From Nocardia acididurans (GTDB lineage Bacteria > Actinomycetota > Actinomycetes > Mycobacteriales > Mycobacteriaceae): 64,000 nucleotides of DNA. Under the pieces are notes generated by a model. The model was not told the DNA's origin. It did no database searches and saw only the letters and a list, made by a program, of their open reading frames with translations. The position numbers were made by a program, and so were the translations under genes. Positions 16,385 through 25,149 of the stretch are shown piece by piece; the first letter of the stretch is position 1, and every line of letters begins with the position of its first letter. The stretch is taken from assembly GCF_016741815.1 (NCBI RefSeq), contig NZ_JAERRJ010000003.1, positions 372,001 through 436,000 of the forward strand, given 5' to 3'.

Positions 16385-17080
16385 ATGGCCCCCGCAGACC
16401 GTCCCTCAGCCCGAGAAAGCGCCATGACCCCCACCCCGACCGGACCCGCGCAGCCCAGGCGCGGCAGGCCGCCGAGCGCGGACCGCACCGCGCAACGCCG
16501 CCGCGAACTGGTCGCGACCGCCTACGCCGTGTTCATCGAAAAGGGTTACACCGCGGCCGGTGTCAACGACATCACCGACCGGCTCGGCGTCGCCACCGGC
16601 ACCTTCTACCGGTACTTCGACAGCAAACGCGAAATCCTCGACCACGTCATCGAATTCGGCATCGAGAAGATGTTCACGGCCATACAGGAAGCCTGGGGCG
16701 CGGGCCCGGACGAGAGCTTCGACGGCTTCATCGCACACCTGCACACGGTGGGCGAGGCCATGATGCGCACGCTCGACGAGGAGCCCGGCATGGTCCGCAT
16801 GCTGCTGTTCGAGGCCACCGCCGTCGACGAGGAACTCACCTCCCGCCTGCTCGGCGTCCACGAAGCACTCGGCGCGGCCATCGCCTCCATGCTGGATCAC
16901 GGTGTGGCCCAAGGCTATCTGCGCCAGGGCCTGGACACCCGGCTCATCGGCCGGTCGCTCTACATGATGCTGTCGCCGAGCCTGGTCGACATGCTGACCG
17001 AGCCGCTCGGGCCGCAGGGCCGCGCCCACCACATCGACGTCGTACTGGACCTGGTGCTCAACGGGCTGCGTGCCCCGTAG
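16385..17080 (+). CDS. TetR/AcrR-family regulator
   Basis: A 231-residue TetR protein. After a Pro-rich leader, the HTH domain runs from RRRELVATAYAVFIEKGY through GVNDITDRLGVATGTFYRYF, with DSKREIL after it; the rest is a helical ligand-binding and dimer domain that is not conserved enough to name a ligand. ATG 16385 was chosen; GTG 16346 overlaps the operator and is unlikely, while ATG 16424 is a possible shorter start. It is divergent from the second ABC1 kinase and probably represses it and itself through the TGAATGAG-type operators. Confidence 0.85.
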   Translation: MAPADRPSARESAMTPTPTGPAQPRRGRPPSADRTAQRRRELVATAYAVFIEKGYTAAGVNDITDRLGVATGTFYRYFDSKREILDHVIEFGIEKMFTAIQEAWGAGPDESFDGFIAHLHTVGEAMMRTLDEEPGMVRMLLFEATAVDEELTSRLLGVHEALGAAIASMLDHGVAQGYLRQGLDTRLIGRSLYMMLSPSLVDMLTEPLGPQGRAHHIDVVLDLVLNGLRAP

Positions 17081-17122
17081 GCCCGCGCGGCCTGCCGTGG
17101 TGGCACTGCCGGTCCGCTGCGG

Positions 17123-17644
17123 CTACCGATTCCGGAGTGCCGCGAGCGCGGCGGCGGCGACCTCGGCCGGGGGTGGGCCGATATCGATGGTGCGCACGTC
17201 GGGTTCGGGGGTCGGATCTTCGAGGGCGGCGAGCTGGGAGTCGAGCAGTTCCGGCGGCATGAAGTGGCCGGTCCGGGCAGCCAGCCGGCGGTGCAGCTCG
17301 TCTCGCGTTCCGGCCAGGTAGACAAAGGTCAGAGTAGCCTCTGAATGCCCGATCACGCTGCGGCGCAGGACATCTCGATAGGAGCGCTGGAGCGCCGAGC
17401 AGGTGACGACGACCGATTCGCCGGCATCGATGCGCTCGGTGATCAAACCTGCCACGGCATCCAGCCACGGCCACCGGTCCGCGTCCGTAAGCGGCTGTCC
17501 GGCAGACATTTTCGCGATATTCGCCGGCGGATGCAGCTCATCGCCCTCCACCAGCGGCCAGCCCAGGCCGGCGGCCAGCAGCCCGGCCACGGTCGACTTC
17601 CCCGAGCCGGATACTCCCATCACGATGACGGCGCACGGTCCCAC
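17123..17644 (-). CDS. gntK: Gluconokinase
   Basis: A 173-residue P-loop kinase that phosphorylates gluconate to 6-phosphogluconate, feeding the pentose phosphate pathway. The Walker A motif is MGVSGSGKST at the N-terminus, the substrate region is EGDELHPPANIAKMSAGQPLTDADRWPWL, and CSALQRSYRD is a further family signature. Its GTG start lies 3 bases after the response regulator stop, so it is translationally coupled to the two-component genes. Coupling of gluconate use to this sensor is unusual but may only reflect operon fusion. No gluconate permease is nearby. Confidence 0.92.
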   Translation of the reverse strand: MGPCAVIVMGVSGSGKSTVAGLLAAGLGWPLVEGDELHPPANIAKMSAGQPLTDADRWPWLDAVAGLITERIDAGESVVVTCSALQRSYRDVLRRSVIGHSEATLTFVYLAGTRDELHRRLAARTGHFMPPELLDSQLAALEDPTPEPDVRTIDIGPPPAEVAAAALAALRNR

Positions 17645-17647
17645 GAA

Positions 17648-18280
17648 TCACTCCAGCAGTCGTTGTTCTTTGGCATGGGCGACGGCGGCGGCACGGGTGT
17701 CGACGCCGAGCTTCTCGTAGATGCGACCCAGGTGGGTTTTGACGGTGGCCTCGCTGACGTGCAGGGCGCGCGCGATTTCGCGATTGCCCAGGCCGAGTGC
17801 GAGCTGGGTGAGAATGTCCAGCTCGCGGGCGGTGAGGGCGGGCCGTGGATTGCGCAGCCGGGTCATCATCCGATCGGCGACGGGGGCCGAGAGCGCGGTG
17901 CGGCCCTGCGCGGCGGCGTGGATGGCGCTGAAAAGCTCTTCGGGCCGTTCGGCTTTGAGCAGATAGCCGGTGGCCCCGGCGGCGATGGCGCGGGTGATGT
18001 CGGCGTCGGTGTCGTAGGTGGTGAGCACCAGCACGCGCGGCACCGGAGCGGGCTGGGCGGTGATCCGCCGGATGGCCTCGATGCCGTCCATCTCACCGCC
18101 CAGTTGCAGATCCATGAGCACCACGTCGGGAGCGAGACGGGCGGCCAGGGCGATGGCCTCGGGTCCGCTGCCCGCCTCGCCGACCACCTCGATGCCGCCG
18201 GCGCTGGCGAGCAGGGCGCGCAGACCCGCCCGCACCACCGCGTGATCGTCGCAGAGCACCAGGCGCACAACAGGATTCAT
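17648..18280 (-). CDS. NarL/FixJ-type response regulator (SenR-like)
   Basis: A 210-residue response regulator. The receiver domain (residues 1-125) has the acidic pair Asp11-Asp12, phosphoacceptor Asp57 in LMDLQL, Thr87 region in VLVLTTYD and Lys109 in GYLLKA. A LuxR-type HTH follows (about 147-210): LTARELDILTQLALGLGNREIA and VSEATVKTHLGRIYEKLGV. The ATG overlaps the kinase stop by 4 bases. Together with the kinase and the divergent HbpS-like gene it matches the layout of the Streptomyces SenS/SenR/HbpS redox and haem sensing system, but direct equivalence is inferred. Confidence 0.9.
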   Translation of the reverse strand: MNPVVRLVLCDDHAVVRAGLRALLASAGGIEVVGEAGSGPEAIALAARLAPDVVLMDLQLGGEMDGIEAIRRITAQPAPVPRVLVLTTYDTDADITRAIAAGATGYLLKAERPEELFSAIHAAAQGRTALSAPVADRMMTRLRNPRPALTARELDILTQLALGLGNREIARALHVSEATVKTHLGRIYEKLGVDTRAAAVAHAKEQRLLE

Positions 18281-19440
18281 GACAGCTCCAGGGGGACCGA
18301 GGCGGTGATCACGGTACCGTCGCCGGGGACCGATTCGATGGTGAGCCCGCCGCCGAGCTGGCGCATGCGGGCGCGCATGGCGGGCAGACCGTGGCCGCGG
18401 CGCGGGGCCGACACGGGGGCGTCGGGGTCGAAACCCGTTCCGTCGTCGGCGATATCGAGGACGACGTGATCGCCGAGATGGGTCAGCGACAGGGTCACCC
18501 GGGCGGCGTGCGCGTGCTCGCGCGCATTCGCCAGCGCGCCCTGCGCGATCCGCAGCAGGGCCGCCGCGACGGGTTCCGGCAGCGGCGCCGGTATGCCGTC
18601 GAGGTGGAAACGCACACTGAGGTTTTCGTCGTTCTCGCGACGCGCCAGCGCGGTCAGCGCGGCCTCCAGCGATCCGCCCGCGGCGAGATCGGACGGGGTG
18701 AGATCGTGCACGAACCGGCGCGCCTCGGCCAGATTGTGTTCGGCCACCTCGGCGGCGGTGCGGACATGCGCCCGTGCCTGCCCGGAATCGCTGTCCCACA
18801 CCCGATCCGCGGCCTGCAACAGCATGCGCTGACTGGAGAGCCCCTGTGCCAGGGTGTCGTGGATCTCGCGCGCGAGCCGTTCGCGTTCGGCGAGTACGCC
18901 TGCGCGCCTTTCGGTCTCGGCCAGCTCGGCCCGGGTGGTTCGCAGGGTGTCGATGAGCGCCGCCTGCCGCGCGGCCTGCCGCTGCATGCCCACAAACAGC
19001 GCGGTGCTCAAGGCCGCCACCGCGATCGGGGCCAGCAGCAGGTTCGGATCGGCCCAGCCCGCCAGCCGGACCTGGGTCACCACCACGAGTCCGGTGAGCG
19101 CCGCCACCAGGCCCAGTGCGATCCGCAACGGCAGGATGCGCAGTCCGGTGTAGAGCAGCGGCACCGCGCACCAGGCGAAACTGGGGGCCAGCAGCACCAG
19201 CGCGGTCCAGGCGGCCACCAGCAGCACGAACCACAGCACCCGCCGGGACTCCCGCAGTTCGCTGACCACGTAGAGCACCATGACCACCGAGACCAGGGCC
19301 AGCACCCAGGGCAGCTGCGGCGCACCGGAGTGCCGCAACAGGTAGCGCAGCAGCGAGGCCGCCAGCAACACGGAGAAGGCGCAGTGCACGATGGTGGCGA
19401 GCAGGCGGGAATCATCGCCTCCCGCACCGGTTTTCCGCAC
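18277..19440 (-). CDS. NarL-type membrane sensor histidine kinase (SenS-like)
   Basis: A 387-residue sensor kinase with five to six N-terminal hydrophobic segments (about residues 14-155) and no large extracytoplasmic loop. The HisKA_3 dimerisation box is RLAREIHDTLAQGLSS with phosphorylated His194, and the HATPase domain shows ANAREHAHA (N box), DIADDGTGFDP and RGHGLPAMRAR. GTG 19440 was preferred over ATG 19485 because AGGAGGTG lies 8 bases before it. A sensor of this size and helix number with minimal external domain fits SenS, whose signal is delivered by the external protein HbpS. The HbpS-like gene is divergent, 168 bases away. Confidence 0.88.
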   Translation of the reverse strand: MRKTGAGGDDSRLLATIVHCAFSVLLAASLLRYLLRHSGAPQLPWVLALVSVVMVLYVVSELRESRRVLWFVLLVAAWTALVLLAPSFAWCAVPLLYTGLRILPLRIALGLVAALTGLVVVTQVRLAGWADPNLLLAPIAVAALSTALFVGMQRQAARQAALIDTLRTTRAELAETERRAGVLAERERLAREIHDTLAQGLSSQRMLLQAADRVWDSDSGQARAHVRTAAEVAEHNLAEARRFVHDLTPSDLAAGGSLEAALTALARRENDENLSVRFHLDGIPAPLPEPVAAALLRIAQGALANAREHAHAARVTLSLTHLGDHVVLDIADDGTGFDPDAPVSAPRRGHGLPAMRARMRQLGGGLTIESVPGDGTVITASVPLELS

Positions 19441-19608
19441 TCCGCTCACCTCCTGGACAGCGCTGACATGGGCATACGGTTTCATTCTGCCGTGCGCGGC
19501 CCAGGGTACGGGTCATCCGATCGGTTGATACGGACCTCCCCCGATGCGCTCGCCGAGCACACCCGATTCGTCGATGGCAAATCCCCGGCACGGCCGCAGG
19601 CTGGAGTC

Positions 19609-20199
19609 ATGAGCAACGAGACACAGCAGCAGCAGGTCACCGCGATCGGGAAGCCCGCCCGCACCCGCCTGGTCATCGCCGGTGCGGCCGTCGCGGTGGT
19701 GGCAGCCGGAGCCGTCGGCATCGCCTCGGTGAACGCGCAGCGCCCCGACCCGGCCGCACAGGCCCCGATCGCGGCCGATGTCAGCGACGCCGACCTGCAG
19801 CAGAGCACCCACCTCACCCTCGCCGCCGCGACCCGCGCCGCACAGTCCGCCCTGGACGCGGCGGTCAAGGCGAACCAGCGCGTCACCGTGGCCGTGGTCG
19901 ATCGCAACGGCAATACGATCGTGGTGCTGCGCGGCGACGGCGCGGGTCCGCAGTCCTACGAGTCCGCCCAGGAGAAGGCGTTCACCGCGGTCTCCTGGAA
20001 CGCCCCCACCTCCCAGCTCACCGAACGCCTGAAGTCCGCGCCCCAGCTCGCCGACATCCCGGGCACCCTGTTCCTCGGCGGCGGCGCGCCGGTCCAGGCG
20101 AAGGGCGGCGCTCCGATCGCGGGCATCGGCGTCGCCGGCGCACCCAGCGGCGATCAGGACGAGGAGTTCGCCCGCGCGGGCGTGGCCGCCCTCGGCTGA
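19609..20199 (+). CDS. HbpS/GlcG-family haem-binding protein, exported
   Basis: A 196-residue protein with a short cytoplasmic start, one hydrophobic export or anchor segment (LVIAGAAVAVVAAGAVGIA, about residues 20-40) and a GlcG/HbpS domain. Domain signatures are THLTLAAATRAAQSALDAA, VAVVDRNGNTIVVLRGDGAG, SYESAQEKAFTAVSW and the glycine-rich FLGGGAPVQ and GIGVAGAPSGDQDEEFARAG. In Streptomyces reticuli HbpS binds haem outside the cell and modulates the kinase SenS. Its position divergent from a NarL-type sensor pair supports the same partnership here. GGAG precedes the ATG. Confidence 0.82.
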   Translation: MSNETQQQQVTAIGKPARTRLVIAGAAVAVVAAGAVGIASVNAQRPDPAAQAPIAADVSDADLQQSTHLTLAAATRAAQSALDAAVKANQRVTVAVVDRNGNTIVVLRGDGAGPQSYESAQEKAFTAVSWNAPTSQLTERLKSAPQLADIPGTLFLGGGAPVQAKGGAPIAGIGVAGAPSGDQDEEFARAGVAALG

Positions 20200-20343
20200 G
20201 CGATCCCGCCGTCGGGCATACATCGGCCCCGGTGAATGTTGTTCGGAATGCGGTTCACAGGCCGTTCGACTGGGACGGCCCGCGTAATCCGCGCAACCGG
20301 CTTATGCTCGGTTTGACTGGCTCGTTTGCTTATCGGGGTCGCT

Positions 20344-23300
20344 GTGGTGCATACCGATCCGTTCTCCACGCGCCGTGACCCGACCGCTGGGTTCGCGGCG
20401 GAACTCGAAGCGGCCGGATTCACCGGTCCGACCGAGGTCGGGCGCGGCGGATTCGGTGTGGTGTACCGCTGCACACAGGCGGCCCTGGACCGCACCGTGG
20501 CCATCAAGGTGCTCACCGCCGATCTGGAATCCGAGAGCCTGGAGCGGTTCGTCCGCGAGCAACTGGCCATGGGCAAACTCTCCGGGCACCCGAACATCAT
20601 GAACGTCTTCGAGGTGGGCTCCACCGCGACCGGACGGCCCTACATCGTGATGCCGTTCCACGCGCACGGCTCGCTGGACGCGCGCATCCAGCAGCACGGC
20701 CCGGTGGGCTGGCAGGAGGTGCTGCACATCGGGGTGCGGATCGCCGGCGCGCTGGAGACCGCGCACCGGCGCGGCCTGCTGCACCGGGATGTGAAGCCGG
20801 GCAACATCCTGCTCACCGAGTACGGCGAGCCGCAGCTGGCCGATTTCGGAATCGCCCGGCTGGCAGGCGGTTTCGAGACCACGGCCGGGGCCATCACCGG
20901 CTCGCCCGCCTACACCGCGCCGGAGGTGCTGCAGGGCCAGACCCCGGATGTCACCGCCGACGTGTACAGCCTGGCGTCCACCCTGTTCTGCGCGGGCACC
21001 GGGCACGCGGTGTTCGAACGCCGCAGCGGTGAGCAGCTGATCGCGCAGTTCGTGCGCATCACCAAGCACCCCATCCCGGATCTGAGCGCCTCCGGCCTGC
21101 CCGCGGATCTGACGGATCTGATCGAATCCTCCATGTCGCGCAACCGCGACGAACGACCGGCCAGCGCAGCCGAATTCGGTACGGCGCTGCGCGATATCCA
21201 ACTCCGGCACGGTCTTCCACCGGATGAGATGCCGATCCCGCTGCCGCCCGCCGAGACCGTCGAGCCCCGCTCCCCCGCGACACCGACGGGCTCCGATCGC
21301 CGCCGCCGCACCACCGGCCTCACCCCGCCCGTGCCCGCGACCCGCCTGCGCCCGCCCGCGCTGCCGCAGGCCCTGGTGGACCGGCCCCGCCTGCTCGACG
21401 CGCTGCGCCGCGGCAGCGACCGGAAGTTCGCGGTCGTGCACGGCCCCACCGGTTTCGGCAAGACCACCCTGGCCGCGCAGTGGTGTGCGGCGGTCTGCGC
21501 CGAGGGCGGTTCGGTGGCCTGGCTGACCGTCGACAGCGACGACGACAATGTGGTGTGGTTCCTGGCGCACCTGGTGGAGGCCATTCACGCGGTGCGCCCC
21601 ACACTGGCCCGCGAACTCGGCGATCTGCTCGAGGAACACGCCGACGAGGCGGGCCGCTTCGTGCTGACCTCGCTGATCAACGATATCGACCGGCGCGGTG
21701 AGCAATTGACCGTGGTGATCGACGACTGGCATCGGGTCTCCGATCCCGCGACGATCGCCGCGCTGCGCTTCCTGGTCGAGGGCTGCAGTCCGGTGCTGCG
21801 CATCCTGGTGACCTCGCGCAGACAGACCGGCCTGCCCATGAGCACCATGCGCGCCCGCCACGAACTGCTCGAAATCGACACCGCCGCATTGCGTTTCGAC
21901 GCCGACGAAGCATATGCGCTGCTGGTCGGCCTGGGCGGTCTCGACCTGGACCGCGCCGATGTGGAGGATCTGGTCGAATCCACCGGCGGCTGGGTGGCGG
22001 CGCTGCAACTGGCGGCGCTGAACCTGCGCGACACCCCCGATCCCGGATTCCTGATCAGCACCCTCACCGGCCGCCACCACGCCATCGGCGAATTCCTGGC
22101 CGAGAACGTGCTGGAAACCCTGGAACCCGAGGTGCTCGACTTCATGGTCGCCACCTCCATCACCGAACGCACCTGCGGGGACCTGGCTTCCGCGCTCACC
22201 GGGGTGGCGGACGGCAAGGCCCTGCTCGAGCACATCGAGCAGCAGGATCTGTTCCTGCGCCGAATCGACGGCGGGCAGTGGTTCGAATACCACCACCTGT
22301 TCCAGGATTTCCTGCGCCAGCGCCTGGAACTCGCTCCGCCCGAACGACTCGAGCGGCTGCATCGCGCGGCCTCGGCCTGGTTCGCCGAGCACCGGCAGGT
22401 CAGTGAGGCGGTCGATCACGCGGTCATGGCCGGTGACGAGGTGCGCGCGGTGGAAATCGTGGAGCGCGACGGCATGTCGCTGCTGGAGTACGGGCAGATG
22501 GCCAGCCTCATCGGCCTGGTGAACAAACTCCCGCCCACGGTGATCGAAACCCATCCGCGCCTGCAATTGGATCTGGCCTGGGCCAATATCCTGCTGCACC
22601 GCGCCGGACCGGCGGAACGCGCACTGCGCCTGGCGGAATCGACGCTGGACGCGGGCAGCCTGGACGCCGAGACGACCGCCCTGCTGCGCGCCGAGGCGGG
22701 CGTGGTGCACGCCGTGGTGACCGTGCGCGCCGATGTACTGGTCGGCGTGGAGGGCATGCTCGCACCGTGTTTCGCTCGCGCGGAGGAGCTTTCACCGTAT
22801 GTGGTGGCCATCGGCGCGAATGTGGCCAGTCTGGCGGCGGGGTACCGCTACGACTTCGACGAGGCGGTGCGCATCCAGGAGTGGACGGCCCCGTACATGC
22901 GCCGCAACAAGGGCTTCTACAACAATGTGCACGGCCTGTGCTTCCTCGGCATCGGCGCCAGCCTGCAACTCGATATCGCCCAGGCGGAGAAGTACTTCCG
23001 GCACGCGCTGAAGGTGGCCAAGCAGTCCGGCGGCAGTCACTCCTACGGTGCCCGGCTGGCCGGGTCGCTGCTGGGTGAGCTGCTCTACGAGCGCGGCGAG
23101 GTCGCCGAGGCGGAACGGCTGCTCGACGAGGGCTACAAACTGGGCCCCGAGGCGGGCGTGGTGGATTTCAAACTGGCCCGCTATGTGGTGGGCGCCCGCG
23201 TGAAGGCGCTGCTCGGTGATCGCGCCGCGGCCATCCGGCGGTTGAACGAGGGTGCGCGCGTGGCGCATTCGATGTCGCTGCCCCGCCTGCGCGCCGAGGT

Positions 23301-23808
23301 GGAGAACGAGCGGCTGCGGCTGGGCCTGCCGCCGCATCCGGAATTCGGGCCGCTGCCGACCGTCTCCTATGACCGGCGTCGCAGGCCGGTGGACCCGATC
23401 GACGAATTCACGGTGCTCTACGAGGAATTCACCGCGATCCGGCTGCTGCTCGCCGAATCCGATACGGAGCAACGCGAACTGGCGTGCCGTTGGGCGCGGG
23501 AGTGGGTGGAGTACCTCGAATCCGTGCACCGGCCACGGGAACTGCTCAAGGCGCGGCGGCTGCTGGTGGGCTGCCTGGCCGCGACCGGCCGCGCGGACGA
23601 GGCCAAGGCCCTGCTGGCGACGGTGACCGCCCAGTGCGCGGAACACGATTCGGTCCGCTACATCCTCGACGGCGGGCCGCATGTGGTGGCCACGCTGGCG
23701 GCGCTGTACGCGGACCGGCTGGCCGGCCGCTGGCAGCGGGACTGGCCCGAGGTGCCGACGGCCTTCCTGCGCAGCCTGGTGGAAGCCGATGCCGCTCAGA
23801 CGATCTGA
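20344..23808 (+). CDS. pknK: PknK-like Ser/Thr kinase fused to a STAND ATPase and TPR region
   Basis: An approximately 1,154-residue soluble protein. The N-terminal kinase domain (to about residue 285) has GRGGFG (33-38), VAIK with the ATP Lys, HRDVKPGN (catalytic loop), DFG and an APE activation-loop end. A MalT-like STAND ATPase follows, with Walker A GPTGFGKTT near 367 and VVIDDWH as Walker B. The C-terminal half is helical TPR-like repeats. No LuxR HTH is visible at the C-terminus. Order and length match mycobacterial PknK, which adjusts transcription and slows growth under stress. GTG 20344 or 20347 is the likely start; TTG 20326 is an alternative. Confidence 0.87.
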   Translation: MVHTDPFSTRRDPTAGFAAELEAAGFTGPTEVGRGGFGVVYRCTQAALDRTVAIKVLTADLESESLERFVREQLAMGKLSGHPNIMNVFEVGSTATGRPYIVMPFHAHGSLDARIQQHGPVGWQEVLHIGVRIAGALETAHRRGLLHRDVKPGNILLTEYGEPQLADFGIARLAGGFETTAGAITGSPAYTAPEVLQGQTPDVTADVYSLASTLFCAGTGHAVFERRSGEQLIAQFVRITKHPIPDLSASGLPADLTDLIESSMSRNRDERPASAAEFGTALRDIQLRHGLPPDEMPIPLPPAETVEPRSPATPTGSDRRRRTTGLTPPVPATRLRPPALPQALVDRPRLLDALRRGSDRKFAVVHGPTGFGKTTLAAQWCAAVCAEGGSVAWLTVDSDDDNVVWFLAHLVEAIHAVRPTLARELGDLLEEHADEAGRFVLTSLINDIDRRGEQLTVVIDDWHRVSDPATIAALRFLVEGCSPVLRILVTSRRQTGLPMSTMRARHELLEIDTAALRFDADEAYALLVGLGGLDLDRADVEDLVESTGGWVAALQLAALNLRDTPDPGFLISTLTGRHHAIGEFLAENVLETLEPEVLDFMVATSITERTCGDLASALTGVADGKALLEHIEQQDLFLRRIDGGQWFEYHHLFQDFLRQRLELAPPERLERLHRAASAWFAEHRQVSEAVDHAVMAGDEVRAVEIVERDGMSLLEYGQMASLIGLVNKLPPTVIETHPRLQLDLAWANILLHRAGPAERALRLAESTLDAGSLDAETTALLRAEAGVVHAVVTVRADVLVGVEGMLAPCFARAEELSPYVVAIGANVASLAAGYRYDFDEAVRIQEWTAPYMRRNKGFYNNVHGLCFLGIGASLQLDIAQAEKYFRHALKVAKQSGGSHSYGARLAGSLLGELLYERGEVAEAERLLDEGYKLGPEAGVVDFKLARYVVGARVKALLGDRAAAIRRLNEGARVAHSMSLPRLRAEVENERLRLGLPPHPEFGPLPTVSYDRRRRPVDPIDEFTVLYEEFTAIRLLLAESDTEQRELACRWAREWVEYLESVHRPRELLKARRLLVGCLAATGRADEAKALLATVTAQCAEHDSVRYILDGGPHVVATLAALYADRLAGRWQRDWPEVPTAFLRSLVEADAAQTI

Positions 23809-23838
23809 GGCGGGGCGGCTTCCCCCGGGCTTCGCCGA

Positions 23839-24246
23839 TTACATGGAGGCGTAGCTGACCAGCAGATCCTCGGTCTCGCGCGACACCTTCCAGGAGCCGT
23901 CGACGTACTTGAAGGTCACCGGGATCGGGTAGCTGTAGTCGCCGAGGCGGCTGTCCAGGGTGGCGTTGGCGACATCCCCGTCGACGCTCACGCCGCCGGT
24001 GATGCTCCAGCTGTAGCCGGGGATGGCGGCGATGCGGGTCTTGACGGCGCCGATGCGGCTCGCGTCGCCCGACTCGAGGGCCGCGCCCGAACCATTGAGG
24101 GCGGCCTGCATCGTGCCCTGCAATTCACCGGCCGACGGCGCGGCGGGCGCGGCGACGGCGGCGGGGGCGGCGATGACCGCGGCGGCCGAAACCGGAAGCA
24201 GCAGAGCGGCGGCCGACATCGAGGCGGCGACGAACTTACGAACCAT
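23839..24246 (-). CDS. Secreted low-molecular-weight antigen, MTB12-like
   Basis: A 135-residue exported protein: signal peptide ending in an Ala-rich VAAPAAP stretch, then a small domain with the NTF2-like pattern of mycobacterial MTB12/CFP-2 family antigens: helix LQGTMQAAL, then strands ending VTFKYVDGSWKVSRET. GGGAG lies 8 bases before ATG 24246. A 19-base candidate IdeR/DtxR box lies 19-37 bases upstream, suggesting iron-dependent repression. It converges on the PknK-like gene with a 30-base gap. The family assignment rests on overall pattern and is moderate. Confidence 0.65.
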   Translation of the reverse strand: MVRKFVAASMSAAALLLPVSAAAVIAAPAAVAAPAAPSAGELQGTMQAALNGSGAALESGDASRIGAVKTRIAAIPGYSWSITGGVSVDGDVANATLDSRLGDYSYPIPVTFKYVDGSWKVSRETEDLLVSYASM

Positions 24247-24264
24247 GAGGCAGTCTCCCAACGA

Positions 24265-24283
24265 ATAGGTAAGCCTAAGCATA
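24265..24283 (-). promoter_or_regulatory. Candidate IdeR/DtxR iron box
   Basis: ATAGGTAAGCCTAAGCATA (plus strand) agrees with the DtxR/IdeR consensus TTAGGTTAGCCTAACCTAA at 14 of 19 positions, including the central AGCCTAA core. On the minus strand a -10-like TATGCT (24283-24278) falls at its edge, so binding of iron-loaded IdeR would block transcription of the MTB12-like gene. Confidence 0.55.
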
Positions 24284-24429
24284 CTGAACGGTTTCGATCC
24301 GCGGACCCGGACCCCCGGGACAGGTCCTTCGACGATCGAGAACCCATGGACAGCAAACGGTTCGCAAGCGCATGATTGAGGGACATCCGGTGCCGTTCGT
24401 CGGGGGAACGTCAAAGGAAACCCGAACGG

Positions 24430-24972
24430 ATGGAAAAGATCATGTTCATCAGGAAATTGGTGGCGACAGCCGTATTCGCCATCGCGGCCACCGGAATCAC
24501 CATGGCGACGGCGCACGGCGAGGCGGGACTCACCGTGAGCGGCGTGGACGGCTCGGTCGGCTACAGCACCACTCTCGCCGCAGACCATTCGAATGCCGTG
24601 GTCGCTCTGGCCTCCGGCAGATTCGTACTCACCCCGGACGTGGTCCAGGTGGTCGCGGCGGACGGCGCGGTCATCGGGGCCATCCCGTTGACGCTGCGCA
24701 CCGAGACCGGCGCGGCCTTCCAGGTCACGCCGACCCTGGCCAGTGACACCGAACTCGTGCTGACCCCGGTGGGCGGCCCGGCTCCGGCCGCCACCAGCGC
24801 CCAGGGCCTGCCCTTCGTCCATGTCACCGGCGGCGGTGACGCGATCCTGGCGGGCGCGGCCATCGGCTGCCTGGTCGGGATCGTGATCGGCATCTGGTTC
24901 TTCCTGGTCGGCGCCATCGTCGGGTGCGCGATCGGGGCGGCGATCGGAGGTTTCATCGGCGCGGTTTCGTGA
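24430..24972 (+). CDS. Exported protein with C-terminal glycine-zipper hydrophobic region
   Basis: A 180-residue protein with a signal peptide (basic FIRK, hydrophobic core, likely cleavage after ATAHG), a central beta-rich domain of about 95 residues (LTVSGVDGSVGYSTTL, TPDVVQVV) and a C-terminal run of small and hydrophobic residues (GAAIGCLVGIVIGIWFF, GAAIGGFIGA) typical of glycine-zipper membrane segments. Such proteins are common and unnamed in Nocardia and Rhodococcus. ATG 24430 is used; ATG 24442 is an equally possible start that gives a tidier signal peptide. A hairpin terminator follows the stop. Confidence 0.65.
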   Translation: MEKIMFIRKLVATAVFAIAATGITMATAHGEAGLTVSGVDGSVGYSTTLAADHSNAVVALASGRFVLTPDVVQVVAADGAVIGAIPLTLRTETGAAFQVTPTLASDTELVLTPVGGPAPAATSAQGLPFVHVTGGGDAILAGAAIGCLVGIVIGIWFFLVGAIVGCAIGAAIGGFIGAVS

Positions 24973-24999
24973 GCGATCCAATCCCGCACGGCCGCAGCG

Positions 25000-25035
25000 G
25001 ATTCTGCGGGACCGGAAATCCGGTCCTGCGGAATC
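25000..25035 (+). terminator. Hairpin terminator after the glycine-zipper protein gene
   Basis: A 17-bp stem with two G-T wobbles and a 2-base loop: 25000-25016 pairs with 25019-25035, including the perfect inner GGACCGGA/TCCGGTCC. It lies 28 bases after the stop codon and separates this gene from the conservon promoter. It lacks a long T run, as is usual in high-GC actinobacteria. Confidence 0.6.
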
Positions 25036-25149
25036 TTGCGTGAAAGTGTTGCTGGGGTAACGCAATCGGTATGTTGTGGGCTACTGTCGGGCGTGTTTGC
25101 GCGCGTGTGCCCGACCTTGACGTAGCCGACAGGATTGACGAAATCGCAT

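Noticed and set aside
20302..22710. 802-codon minus-strand open frame across the PknK-like gene
   Set aside because: Composition is Gly/Gln/His/Arg-rich antisense sequence without any motif; the plus strand encodes recognised kinase and ATPase motifs.
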